A stretch of DNA of 64,000 nucleotides from an uncultured Pelagibacteraceae bacterium (lineage in GTDB: Bacteria > Pseudomonadota > Alphaproteobacteria > Pelagibacterales > Pelagibacteraceae), in assembly GCA_902580275.1 (NCBI GenBank), contig CACHJZ010000002.1, forward strand, positions 168,334 to 232,333, written 5' to 3'. Below the pieces are notes generated by a model. The model worked only from the letters and a program-made list of their open reading frames with translations, was not told where the DNA came from and ran no database searches. Of the stretch, positions 31,746-41,284 are shown in pieces. Position numbers and translations under genes: made by a program. The first letter of the stretch is position 1; each line of letters opens with the position of its first letter.

Positions 31746-32037
31746 TCTTACCAAAAAAGAAATAATTAATTCTATTTATATGCAAATTGGATTGCCAAAA
31801 AAGGTATTAGAAAATTTATTCGACGATATTTTCGATGTAATTGTTGAAAATTTAATTAATTACAGAAAGGTCAAAATAAGTAATTTTGGAACCTTTACAA
31901 TACATAATAAAAAAAGCAGACCTGGATTTAATTTCAAAACAAGTGAAAAAAAAGTTATTTCACAGCGTAATGTAGTTTTATTTAAACCATCAAAAGAATT
32001 AAAACATTTTATCAATAGTAACAATGAAATTAAGTAA
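31735..32037 (+). CDS. ihfA: integration host factor alpha / HU family protein, GTG start inside plsX
   Basis: VKISNFGTFTIHNKKSRPGFNFKTSEKKVISQRNVVLFKPSKELK. Confidence 0.9.
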   Translation: MRINLTKKEIINSIYMQIGLPKKVLENLFDDIFDVIVENLINYRKVKISNFGTFTIHNKKSRPGFNFKTSEKKVISQRNVVLFKPSKELKHFINSNNEIK

Positions 32038-32395
32038 TGCATATAAGACTATTGGTGAAGTAGCAGAATTATTAAATCTCAAAGACAAAAAAAATGGCAA
32101 GTTAAATACTCATGTTATTAGATTTTGGGAAAAAGAATTTAAACAAATAAAGCCAAAAAAAATAAATAATAAAAGAAGATATTATGATAAGAAAAATATT
32201 GATTTACTAATAATGATTAAATTCTTATTAAAAGACAAAGGTATGACTATCAAGGGTGTTAAAAAAGTTCTTAATGATAAAAGATTTAATCTTGACGGTG
32301 AGGAAAATCTGCCTATAAGTATGTTTGAAAATAATTTAAAAATTAAACTAATTAAAATTTCAAATATTTTAAAAGAATTAAAAAATATAAAATAA
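32024..32395 (+). CDS. MerR family transcriptional regulator
   Basis: YKTIGEVAELLNL...HVIRFWEKEFKQIKPKKINNKRRYYDKKNIDLLIMIKFLLKDKGMTIKGVKKVL. Confidence 0.92.
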   Translation: MKLSNAYKTIGEVAELLNLKDKKNGKLNTHVIRFWEKEFKQIKPKKINNKRRYYDKKNIDLLIMIKFLLKDKGMTIKGVKKVLNDKRFNLDGEENLPISMFENNLKIKLIKISNILKELKNIK

Positions 32396-32586
32396 TGGCA
32401 AAAAAAACTCATGTAAAAGTTCGTTTAGTTCCTGAAACTAAACCTGATAGCCCTTTTTTCTACTATGTTAAAAAACCTGCTGGTGGAGAGAAAGCGAAAG
32501 TTAAACTTAAAGCAAGAAAGTATAACCCATCTACACGAAAACATGAAATATTTATAGAAAAAAAATTACCACCTCACAGTAAATAA
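32395..32586 (+). CDS. rpmG: 50S ribosomal protein L33
   Basis: MAKKTHVKVRLVPE...FFYYVKKP...LKARKYNPSTRKHEIFIEKKL. Confidence 0.92.
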   Translation: MAKKTHVKVRLVPETKPDSPFFYYVKKPAGGEKAKVKLKARKYNPSTRKHEIFIEKKLPPHSK

Positions 32587-32587
32587 A

Positions 32588-32878
32588 TTATTTTTTTTTA
32601 AAAATTCTTCTCTCATAATTAATGTAGGACCATATCATATTTTTCCATATTCTGTTTGTTATTTTAGGATCAATATTTTTTGAGATAGATTTTCTTTTAA
32701 TTTTTTTTAAAATTATTGAAATTCTTTTTTTATCTACAATTTCATTTTTATATTGTTTAAGTTTAACTACTTCTTTTACTAGATGTGTCCTTACTTTAAT
32801 AATATCAATTAACTTATTATCTAATTTATCCAGTTTTCTTCTCAAAATATTAAGTTTTTTTTTATTTTTTGGCGACAT
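32588..32878 (-). CDS. chorismate mutase (AroQ-like)
   Basis: LRRKLDKLDNKLIDIIKVRTHLVKEVVKLK...VDKKR helical chorismate-mutase pattern. Confidence 0.8.
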   Translation of the reverse strand: MSPKNKKKLNILRRKLDKLDNKLIDIIKVRTHLVKEVVKLKQYKNEIVDKKRISIILKKIKRKSISKNIDPKITNRIWKNMIWSYINYERRIFKKK

Positions 32879-32921
32879 TTATTCAATTGGTTTTAATAAA
32901 AATTAATATATTTATCTAATT

Positions 32922-33941
32922 ATGTATATAGAGAATCTTGCTCTAAGAAAAAGTATTTCTTCTTGGCTTTTATTTATGTTTTGGATCATTTCTATAATGA
33001 TTGTTGTAGGTGGCCTAACAAGACTCACCGACTCTGGTTTATCTATAACTGAGTGGGAATTATTCGCTGGTTTTCTTCCGCCTTTAAACGATAACTCTTG
33101 GAACAAATATTTCGATTTATATAAAGAAATCCCAGAATTTAAGTTACAAAATTACGATATGACAATGAATGAATTTAAAATAATATTCTGGTGGGAATGG
33201 ATACACCGTTTTCTCGGCAGATTGATTGGTATCACTTTTCTAATCCCTTTAATTTATTTTACCTACCGAACAGGTTTTAAGAAAATGTTAAATTTATATA
33301 TGATTTTTCTATTAATTTGTTTTCAGGGTTTTATTGGCTGGTACATGGTTTCTAGTGGTCTAGTAGATAGAGTTGATGTTAGTCATTTTAGATTAGCAGT
33401 TCATCTAATGATTGCGTTTATTATACTCTCACTAATTTTTTGGAATTATTTAGATCTTAAAGGTTTAATACCAGCAGATAAAAATATTAATTTTAACTTA
33501 TCTCTACTTTTATTAATTGTTGTGTATGCTCAAATAACAATAGGGGCATTTGTATCTGGAATGGATGCTGGCACTATATATAATACCTGGCCTTTGATGG
33601 GTTCAAACTATTTTCCTGACGATAACAAAATTTCTAACTTATTTTCATTATCAGCTTTTAACGATGCATCATTAGTACAATTTTTGCATAGAAATTTAGC
33701 TTATTTAATTATATTTATTTATCTTTATATTTTTTTTAAAATTTATCGTTATGATATTAAAAGATTATACACATCAATTAACCTGATTGGTTTATTCCTT
33801 ATAATTCAAGTAATTCTGGGAATTCTAACTTTGTTACATGGTGCACAGATATATTTAGCATCTATGCACCAAATAAGTTCTATTTTTTTAGTTAGCTCTT
33901 GTATTTATTTTTTGTATTTAAATAAACAAATTTCTAACTAA
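32922..33941 (+). CDS. ctaA: heme A synthase
   Basis: VGGLTRLTDSGLSITEWELFAGFLPPLN, WEWIHRFLGRLIG, GGAFVSGMDAG-like TIGAFVSGMDAGTIYNTWPLMG, FLHRNLAYL. Confidence 0.95.
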   Translation: MYIENLALRKSISSWLLFMFWIISIMIVVGGLTRLTDSGLSITEWELFAGFLPPLNDNSWNKYFDLYKEIPEFKLQNYDMTMNEFKIIFWWEWIHRFLGRLIGITFLIPLIYFTYRTGFKKMLNLYMIFLLICFQGFIGWYMVSSGLVDRVDVSHFRLAVHLMIAFIILSLIFWNYLDLKGLIPADKNINFNLSLLLLIVVYAQITIGAFVSGMDAGTIYNTWPLMGSNYFPDDNKISNLFSLSAFNDASLVQFLHRNLAYLIIFIYLYIFFKIYRYDIKRLYTSINLIGLFLIIQVILGILTLLHGAQIYLASMHQISSIFLVSSCIYFLYLNKQISN

Positions 33942-35262
33942 CAGCCTTTAGACTTGGTTTTCCTGATGCATCTAAAGCTTGCTTTAAATCTGCTATTATA
34001 TCATCTGGATGTTCTATTCCAATTGATAGTCTAACATATCCTGGTGTAACACCAGCAGCTAAAAGTTCTTCAGGCGTCAATTGACTGTGTGTTGTTGTAG
34101 CAGGATGAATAGCAAGACTTCTAGCATCACCAATATTTGCTACATGATAAAACATTTTTAAAGCCTCAATAAATTTCTTACCAGCTTCAACACCACCTTT
34201 AACCTCAATACCCACTAAGGCTCCATTGCCACCAGAAAAGTATTTCTTGGTTCTATCTCCGATCGCACCTTTATGAAGAGTAGGGTAGATTACACGTTCA
34301 ACATTTTTATGTTTTTGAAGAAAATCTACAACTTTTGTGGCATTAGAGCAATGTTGTTGCATTCTTAAAGGAGCTGTTTCAAGACCTTGAATAATTCCCC
34401 AAGCATTATCAGGCGCCAAAGGTGCTCCTAAGTCTCTTAGTAAACATACTCTAGCTCTTACAGCAAATGAAACATTTGCTCCAGTTAATTGAGGAACTAC
34501 TTCACCCCATTTCGCACCTCCATAACTCATATCCGGCTCATTAAACAATGGTTGTCTTTTAGGATCAGCAGTCCAATCGAAATTTCCACCATCAACTAAG
34601 CAGCCACCTATAACTGTTCCATGACCACCAATAAACTTAGTCAATGAGTGAACTACTACTGCAGCACCATGATCAAGAGGTTTGCATATAATTGGTGCAG
34701 CAGTGTTATCCATTATAAGTGGTATATTATGTTTTCTACCTATGTCCGATACTTCTTTGATAGGAAAAACACGCAAAGCTGGATTTGGTAAAGTCTCTGC
34801 ATAAAAGCATCTTGTTTTTTCATCAATTGCTTTTTCAAAGTTTTTAGGATCTGATGGATCTGCATATCTTACTTCTATACCTAATTTCTTTAATGTATGA
34901 GTAAATAAATTTACAGTACCTCCATATAAATCTGTAGAACTTACAAAATTATCACCAGCCTGACACACGTTGACTATTGCAAAGGTAGATGCTGCTTGTC
35001 CAGATCCAACACTAACACAAGCTAGTCCATTTTCTAAAGCTGCAACTCTTTTTTCAAGCACATCATTTGTTGGATTCATTATTCTTGTATATATGTTTCC
35101 AAATTCCTTAAGTGCAAACAAATTTGCTGCATGACCTGTATTATTGAATTGATATGAAGTTGTTCTGTATATTGGAACAGCTACAGCGGTAGTTGCTGGA
35201 TCACTTCTATAATCTCCACCATGTAACGCTATAGTTTCCGGATTTTTTGATTGTTTTGACAT
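33934..35262 (-). CDS. metY: O-acetylhomoserine sulfhydrylase
   Basis: PETIALHGGDYRSDPATTAVAVPIYRTTSYQF, PLIMDNTAA, VVHSLTKFIGGHGTVIGG. Confidence 0.96.
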   Translation of the reverse strand: MSKQSKNPETIALHGGDYRSDPATTAVAVPIYRTTSYQFNNTGHAANLFALKEFGNIYTRIMNPTNDVLEKRVAALENGLACVSVGSGQAASTFAIVNVCQAGDNFVSSTDLYGGTVNLFTHTLKKLGIEVRYADPSDPKNFEKAIDEKTRCFYAETLPNPALRVFPIKEVSDIGRKHNIPLIMDNTAAPIICKPLDHGAAVVVHSLTKFIGGHGTVIGGCLVDGGNFDWTADPKRQPLFNEPDMSYGGAKWGEVVPQLTGANVSFAVRARVCLLRDLGAPLAPDNAWGIIQGLETAPLRMQQHCSNATKVVDFLQKHKNVERVIYPTLHKGAIGDRTKKYFSGGNGALVGIEVKGGVEAGKKFIEALKMFYHVANIGDARSLAIHPATTTHSQLTPEELLAAGVTPGYVRLSIGIEHPDDIIADLKQALDASGKPSLKAVS

Positions 35263-35365
35263 TAATTTCCTCCCTTTTTAAATTTTTATTTTATTACAGC
35301 TAGCCTCAATGTCCAATTTTTCAAAAAACCTTAACTTATGGGGTATTTTCGACATCAAAATACAA
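35263..35365 (-). promoter_or_regulatory. metY 5' leader, candidate SAM-responsive (SAM-V-like) cis-regulatory RNA
   Basis: ~100-nt leader ahead of metY ending in GGGAGGAAATT-ATG; contains the perfect hairpin GTATTTT-GATGTCG-AAAATAC and a GAGGCTAGCTGTAATAAAA segment. SAM-V riboswitches upstream of metY are known from Pelagibacter. No covariance model could be run. Confidence 0.38.
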
Positions 35366-35373
35366 CCTATTAA

Positions 35374-35402
35374 TTGACATACTAAATAATTAAAAGTATT
35401 AA
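35374..35402 (+). promoter_or_regulatory. sigma70-like promoter for rplM-rpsI
   Basis: TTGACA (35374-35379), 17-nt spacer, TATTAA (35397-35402), upstream of ATG 35412. Confidence 0.65.
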
Positions 35403-35411
35403 TCCCAGCGA

Positions 35412-35873
35412 ATGACTAAATTTTTAAAAAAATCCGAAATCAAATCGAATTGGGTAGAAATAGACGCTAAAAATGCTGTAGTTGGTCGATTAGCTACAGT
35501 CATAACAAAAATTCTTAGAGGAAAAAATAAAAATACTTTCTCACCTCATGTAGATCATGGTGATTTCGTTGTTGTAAAAAATGTAGAAAAAATTAGATTT
35601 ACTGGTAGTAAATTCCAAAATAAAAAATATTATAAACATACTGGGTATCCAGGCGGTATTAAAGAAACCACACCACAAAAACTTAGTGAGAAAAATAAAC
35701 CAGAAGAAATATTAAAATTGGCTGTAAAAAGAATGTTACCTGGTGGAGTTTTGTCAAAAAACCAATTAAAAAAATTAAAAATATATTCTGGTGAAGATCA
35801 TCCACATTCAGCACAAAATCCCCAGATAATAGATTTAACTAAAATGAATAGTAAAAACACAATTAGAAACTAA
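35412..35873 (+). CDS. rplM: 50S ribosomal protein L13
   Basis: WVEIDAKNAVVGRLATVITKILRGKNKNTFSPHVDHGDFVVV. Confidence 0.97.
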   Translation: MTKFLKKSEIKSNWVEIDAKNAVVGRLATVITKILRGKNKNTFSPHVDHGDFVVVKNVEKIRFTGSKFQNKKYYKHTGYPGGIKETTPQKLSEKNKPEEILKLAVKRMLPGGVLSKNQLKKLKIYSGEDHPHSAQNPQIIDLTKMNSKNTIRN

Positions 35874-35874
35874 T

Positions 35875-36282
35875 ATGGAAACTGACATAAGTTTTAAAGA
35901 TAGTAAATACGCGACAGGTAAAAGAAAAACTTCTATTGCTAGAATTTGGTTAAAAAAAGGAACAGGTAAAATTGTTGTAAATGGAAAAAATTACGATAGC
36001 TACTTCAAGAGAGCTAGTCATAAAATGCAATTATTAAGACCTTTTGAAATACTAAATCAAGCAACCTCTTATGATGTCAAATGCAAGGTTAAAGGTGGTG
36101 GACTAACAGGTCAAGTTGGTGCAATGGTTCACGGTATCTCAAAAGCTTTAGTTATGATGGACTCAGAAAGCAAATCTACTCTAAAAAAAGAAAAATTAAC
36201 CACGAGAGATTCAAGGGCTGTAGAAAGAAAAAAATACGGCCATAGAAAAGCTAGAAGAAGTTTTCAGTTTTCTAAAAGATAA
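35875..36282 (+). CDS. rpsI: 30S ribosomal protein S9
   Basis: YATGKRKTSIARIWLKKGTGKIVVNGK...LTTRDSRAVERKKYGHRKARRSFQFSKR. Confidence 0.97.
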   Translation: METDISFKDSKYATGKRKTSIARIWLKKGTGKIVVNGKNYDSYFKRASHKMQLLRPFEILNQATSYDVKCKVKGGGLTGQVGAMVHGISKALVMMDSESKSTLKKEKLTTRDSRAVERKKYGHRKARRSFQFSKR

Positions 36283-36316
36283 TTTTTTTTTCAATATAAA
36301 CTGTTATAGTTACATA

Positions 36317-37336
36317 ATGTCTAAAATGAATGTTTTAATTGCAGGAGCTACAGGCTATCTTGGTAATGAATTAATTAAAATTTTAGTTAAACATAGAAAA
36401 ATTAAAATTAAATACTTATGTGGAAATAATTCAGTAGGAAAAAAAATTACAGATTTTGACAAATCTATTAAATCTAAACTTCCAAAAATTAGCAGGATTA
36501 CTAAATCTAAGATTAATGAATGTGATATAATTTTTACTGCGCTTCCTAATGGTGAGGCTCAAATTATTTCTAAAAAATTAAATAAACATAATGTTTTAAT
36601 TGATCTGTCCGGAGATTTTAGGTTAAAAAATTCTAATGATTATTTAAAATGGTATAAGCGGAAACATAAAGCCATACATAATATTAAAAATAGTATTTAC
36701 CTCTTACCTGAATTATCCAAATTAAAGCTAAATAAATATCAAATTATATCCTGCCCAGGATGCTATCCTACTTCAATACTATTACCATTAGTACCATTAA
36801 TTAAAAATAAACTTATAAAAACTAATAACGTTATTATTGACTCAAAATCAGGGTATTCTGGTGCGGGTCGAGGTGTACATAAAAAATTTAAAGATAAGAA
36901 TTTATATGAGTCTCTAAGTGCTTATGGAATAAGTTTGCATCGTCATAATTCAGAAATTTTACAAGAGCTGAATGCATATACTAATAGAAATATTAAATTT
37001 ACTTTTACACCACATTTAACACCAATGTTTCGAGGAATATTAAGTACTATTTATATTGATTTGAATAAAAATATTAATCAAAATAACGTGATAAATTCGC
37101 TTAGACAATTTTACAAAGGAAAAACATTTATTAAGATTGCAAATAAAGATGCTCTATTAAGCACTAATGACGTGCTAGGTACAAATAAATGTATTATATC
37201 TGTTTGTAAATCAAAGTATAAAGATAAAATTATTTTATTATCTGCTATAGATAATTTAATTAAAGGTGGATCAGGTCAAGCAATACAAAACATGAATTTA
37301 AGATTTGGTTTTAATGAAAGAGAAGGTATTAAATGA
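36317..37336 (+). CDS. argC: N-acetyl-gamma-glutamyl-phosphate reductase
   Basis: IAGATGYLGNELIKIL, SCPGCYPTSILLPL, SGYSGAGRG, FTPHLTPMFRGILSTIY. Confidence 0.95.
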   Translation: MSKMNVLIAGATGYLGNELIKILVKHRKIKIKYLCGNNSVGKKITDFDKSIKSKLPKISRITKSKINECDIIFTALPNGEAQIISKKLNKHNVLIDLSGDFRLKNSNDYLKWYKRKHKAIHNIKNSIYLLPELSKLKLNKYQIISCPGCYPTSILLPLVPLIKNKLIKTNNVIIDSKSGYSGAGRGVHKKFKDKNLYESLSAYGISLHRHNSEILQELNAYTNRNIKFTFTPHLTPMFRGILSTIYIDLNKNINQNNVINSLRQFYKGKTFIKIANKDALLSTNDVLGTNKCIISVCKSKYKDKIILLSAIDNLIKGGSGQAIQNMNLRFGFNEREGIK

Positions 37337-37509
37337 TAAGATTTATTATATTGATCTTGTTTTTATTAAACTCATGTTCTCAAAATGATAAGAACATTGT
37401 GTCAAAATCTGTCGATTTTAGTAATTTTTATAATCTAAGTATTGATGAATATAAAAAAAAACTTGAAGATTATAATAAATCAAAAAATTATCCAAATATA
37501 GATAAATGA
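37333..37509 (+). CDS. small putative lipoprotein, 58 aa (absent from the supplied ORF list)
   Basis: Read directly: MIRFIILILFLLNSCSQNDKNIVSKSVDFSNFYNLSIDEYKKKLEDYNKSKNYPNIDK*; lipobox LLNSC; overlaps argC stop and hom start. Confidence 0.7.
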   Translation: MIRFIILILFLLNSCSQNDKNIVSKSVDFSNFYNLSIDEYKKKLEDYNKSKNYPNIDK

Positions 37510-38795
37510 AAAAAAAATATAACATAGCAATAATTGGATTGGGTCAGATAGGCTCTTATCTATATAAAGAAATTATATTAAAAAAAAAAGAAATACAAAA
37601 AAAAACCGGTAAGATTGTAAATATAGTTGCAATAAGTGCTAAAAATAAAAATAAAAAAAGAAAATTTAAAATAAATAGAAAAATTTTTTACACAAATCCT
37701 TTAAAAATAATTTCTGATAAAAAAGTAGATATAATTTTTGAGTGTATAGGTTTGTCAGATGGTATATCAAAAAAAGTTGTTGAAAATGCAATTATTAATA
37801 AAATACACGTCATTACTCCTAACAAAGCACTAATAGCAAAACATGGTGAGCATCTTTCTAATTTGGCTGTAAAAAATAAAGTAAATCTTGAATTTGAAGC
37901 CTCTGTGGGTGGAGGAATACCAATTTTAAGAACAATTAAAGAGGGACTTGCTACAAACAAAATTAATAAAATGTATGGCATACTTAATGGTACATGCAAT
38001 TATATTTTAACTGAGATGGAAAAAACAGGTGATGCATTTAAAAATGTACTAAAAAAAGCTCAAGATCTTGGATATGCTGAACCAGGAAATTCAAAATTAG
38101 ATTTAAATGGTTACGATACTTTAGCAAAAGTGAAAATTCTTTCTGCATTAGCCTTTAATAAAAAAATTTCTAAATCAAATTGTTTAATGGAAGGAATTGA
38201 GAATATTGAAAGTAAGGATTTTGATATGGCAGATCAATTAAATTTAAGAGTAAAACTATTAGGGATCACTGAAATTGTGAATAACAGACTATTTGAAAGA
38301 GTACATCCATGCTTAGTGAAGAAAAATACTTATATTGCAAATGTTAGCGGCGTGATGAATGCTGTAATTCTAGAGGGAATGCCCGTAGGAGAGTCTGTTT
38401 TACAAGGGGAGGGTGCTGGCCCTGGACCTACATCATCAGCTTTGATGTCTGATTTTTTATCTATATTACGAGGTAATATAAAATTTCCATTTGGATTACC
38501 TAATAATGCGAGAGAAAATGCTAAAATATATGATGATAACAATTATGAAAATTCTTTATACTTGCGATTTGAGGTTAATGATAAACCAGGAGTTTTATCT
38601 CAGATCACAAAACATTTGGCAAAATATAAAATTTCTATTCAAAGATTAATACAAATACCTGATAATACTAAGAAGAAGGCCTCGATAATAATCATTACTC
38701 ATAGTGTAAAGGAAAATAACTCAAAAAAATGTTTAAGATCAATAAATTCAATTAAGAATATTATCAAAAAACCCGTGCTTATAAGATTATTTTAA
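37506..38795 (+). CDS. hom: homoserine dehydrogenase with C-terminal ACT domain
   Basis: IIGLGQIGSYLYKEI, VITPNKALIAKHG, EASVGGGIPILRTIKEGL, GILNGTCNYILTEM. Confidence 0.95.
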   Translation: MKKKYNIAIIGLGQIGSYLYKEIILKKKEIQKKTGKIVNIVAISAKNKNKKRKFKINRKIFYTNPLKIISDKKVDIIFECIGLSDGISKKVVENAIINKIHVITPNKALIAKHGEHLSNLAVKNKVNLEFEASVGGGIPILRTIKEGLATNKINKMYGILNGTCNYILTEMEKTGDAFKNVLKKAQDLGYAEPGNSKLDLNGYDTLAKVKILSALAFNKKISKSNCLMEGIENIESKDFDMADQLNLRVKLLGITEIVNNRLFERVHPCLVKKNTYIANVSGVMNAVILEGMPVGESVLQGEGAGPGPTSSALMSDFLSILRGNIKFPFGLPNNARENAKIYDDNNYENSLYLRFEVNDKPGVLSQITKHLAKYKISIQRLIQIPDNTKKKASIIIITHSVKENNSKKCLRSINSIKNIIKKPVLIRLF

Positions 38796-39697
38796 TGGAA
38801 ATATACGTTAAACTTTTTGAGGTAATATTTCCTGTTTTTTTTATCATCGGTATTGGATACTTTATTGGTAAGAAAGATAAGAAATTTGATACTAAATTTA
38901 TCACAAATTTTGCCGCTAATGTAGGTTCACCTGCAATGATAATTTACGCATTAAATGTCAAAAATATCACATTTGAAACATTTGTTAATTATTTTTGGTA
39001 TTACTTATTAGCAATAGTTGGTTTTGCTTTTATAGGTATTATTTTCTTATTTTTTGTCAAATCAAAAGATATTATAAGAGAATTACCCCCGTTTATGATG
39101 CCAAATACAGGGAATATGGGATTTCCTATTTGTTTATTTGCATATGGATTTGAAGGTTTAGGCGTTGCCGCGGCAATTACAGCTTTAATAATTCTTTTTC
39201 ATTTTACAGTTGGAGTATTTTTAGCCGATAGAAGGTTTAGTTTTGATGTTATATTAAAAAGTCCAGCATTTTATACTATCATAATATCTGTTTTATTACT
39301 TTATTATGATATTGAACTACCAGTGTTTGTTGAAAACACTACATTTTTGTTGATGTATGCTACAATTTTTTTAATTTTAATGTCTTTAGGTATAGCATTA
39401 ACACGTCTAAAAGTTTTTTCACTTAAAAGATCTTTAATTTCTTCATTTGCTCGTGTTATTCTTGGCCCTGCAGTTGGTTTTGCAATCATTTATTATTTTA
39501 ATTTATCTGGATTTGCTGCTGGAGTGTTATTGATCCAATGTTCTATGCCAAGTGCAATTTTAAATTTCTTGGTTGGTTCTATGTATTCACCAAAAGAAAA
39601 TGTTGATAACGTTGCAAGTATGATTTTTGTATCCACAGTAATTTCATTTATTACCATTCCAATTGTTGTATTTATTTCATTAAATTACTTTCCTTAA
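38795..39697 (+). CDS. AEC (auxin efflux carrier) family transporter
   Basis: Polytopic; MPNTGNMGFPICLFAYG and QCSMPSAILNFLVGSMY. Confidence 0.87.
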   Translation: MEIYVKLFEVIFPVFFIIGIGYFIGKKDKKFDTKFITNFAANVGSPAMIIYALNVKNITFETFVNYFWYYLLAIVGFAFIGIIFLFFVKSKDIIRELPPFMMPNTGNMGFPICLFAYGFEGLGVAAAITALIILFHFTVGVFLADRRFSFDVILKSPAFYTIIISVLLLYYDIELPVFVENTTFLLMYATIFLILMSLGIALTRLKVFSLKRSLISSFARVILGPAVGFAIIYYFNLSGFAAGVLLIQCSMPSAILNFLVGSMYSPKENVDNVASMIFVSTVISFITIPIVVFISLNYFP

Positions 39698-40550
39698 TGA
39701 AAGCCATAACATTTAATTTATTAGCTTGGGTAATGCTCCCAATAATGGATGGTATTGCAAAATATTTAAGTTCCGATCTTCCTGTTTTGCAAATTACTTG
39801 GGCAAGATATTTTTTTACAGTTTTTTTTACTTTTCCTATAATGTTTTTTTTTTTAAAAAAGATCTGGTTTGGACTAAAAAGCCTAAATTGCAATTTTTAA
39901 GAGGATTGATACTTTTAATTGCGAATATTTGTTTTTTTTATTCAATATCAATAATTTCACTTGCTAAAGCTTTAACATTAGCATTTATAGCTCCGCTAAT
40001 AGTTACAGCATTTTCACCTTTTTTTTTAGGTGAAAAAGTTGGTTATAGAAGGTGGTTAGCTGTAATAATAGGTTTTGTTGGATCTTTGGTAGTAATTAGA
40101 CCAGGCATTGTAGAGATAAATCTAGCAAGTATAGCAGCGTTAATAACAGGAATTATGTATGGATTTTATTTAATTATAACTCGAAAATTAAGTTCATCAG
40201 ACAATCCACTATTAACTTTATTATTAACAGGTATAGTAGGGGCTATAATTATTTCCTTAACTATGCCAATTGTTTGGGTAGAACCATCATTTACTCAATG
40301 GTCTTTAATGGCTGCCGTTGGAGTATTTGCATGCATAGGACATTTCTTTTTAATTTTATCTCTTAAATATGCTGATGCCTCTAAACTAGCTCCTTTTAGT
40401 TACTTCGAAATAATTACTAATATAATAATTGGTTATTATTTCTTTGAGGACTTTCCTGATAAATGGACTTTTCTTGGCCTTATTATTATTGTGTCCGCTG
40501 GTATTTATATTTCTAGAAGAGAAAGCTTTTATAAAAACAATATTTTATAA
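39697..40550 (+). pseudogene. EamA/DMT family transporter, frameshifted at a T11A6 tract
   Basis: Frame 1 (39697-39900) holds TM1-2; the remainder (RGLILLIANICFFYSISIISLAKALTLAFIAPLIVTAFSPFFLGEKVG...) is in the -1 frame; junction at 39844-39860. Confidence 0.87.
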
Positions 40551-41014
40551 AGTACAAAATTGTTTACTATATATTAATTTTTTACTTTAATAACTTATTG
40601 TAAATTATTGTAATTATTGAATACTTTAAATTTTATATAATGGTCTTAAAAGTAAATAATATATCAAATTATAGAAAAATTATAAAATTTTAATTAAAAA
40701 ATTAAATATTTTGAATATTTGTTCTAAAAATAACTGATTTTGTATATATCGAGTAAATACCTAATTCTCAATGCCAATATCCTCTTAAGAAACTGCAAAT
40801 TAAAATATTTATAGGATTTGGAACGTTCTTTTTTTAAAGCAATGCATTATTAGAATATGCCATTTAAACGAGCAGGGAAGGGTCTATTTTTAACAAATCA
40901 ATGTTTACAGTACAACTGAAGGGAGAACTTCAATATCGAGGTGCTTTTGATAAAAAATGATTAAAAATTATTGATTTTATTACCTTTTTGTGTGAAAAAT
41001 ACCCGAAAATTGTC

Positions 41015-41284
41015 TTAAATTTTAACTTTCTCAGATCTTAATAATCTGATCTTTTGCCTGATTCCTCCTGATCCAGAGTAGCCACCAAGGCCTCCATCTG
41101 ATCTAATTACTCTATGGCAAGGGATTTTAGGGGCGTAAGGGTTTTTTGCACACGCATTTGCTACCGCTCGTGCTGCTTTAGGCATTTTAATGGCTTTTGC
41201 CAACTGTTTATAAGTTATGACTTTACCTTTAGGTATTGTTTTGAGGTACTTCCAAACTTTAATTTGAAATTGAGTTCCTTTCAT
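41015..41284 (-). CDS. MGMT/Ogt-like methylated-DNA-[protein]-cysteine S-methyltransferase domain protein
   Basis: TQFQIKVWKYLKTIPKGKVITYKQLAKAI, NPYAPKIPCHRVIRSDGGLGGYSGSGGIRQKIRLL (PCHRV active site). ATG 41284 preferred over the upstream TTG. Confidence 0.9.
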   Translation of the reverse strand: MKGTQFQIKVWKYLKTIPKGKVITYKQLAKAIKMPKAARAVANACAKNPYAPKIPCHRVIRSDGGLGGYSGSGGIRQKIRLLRSEKVKI

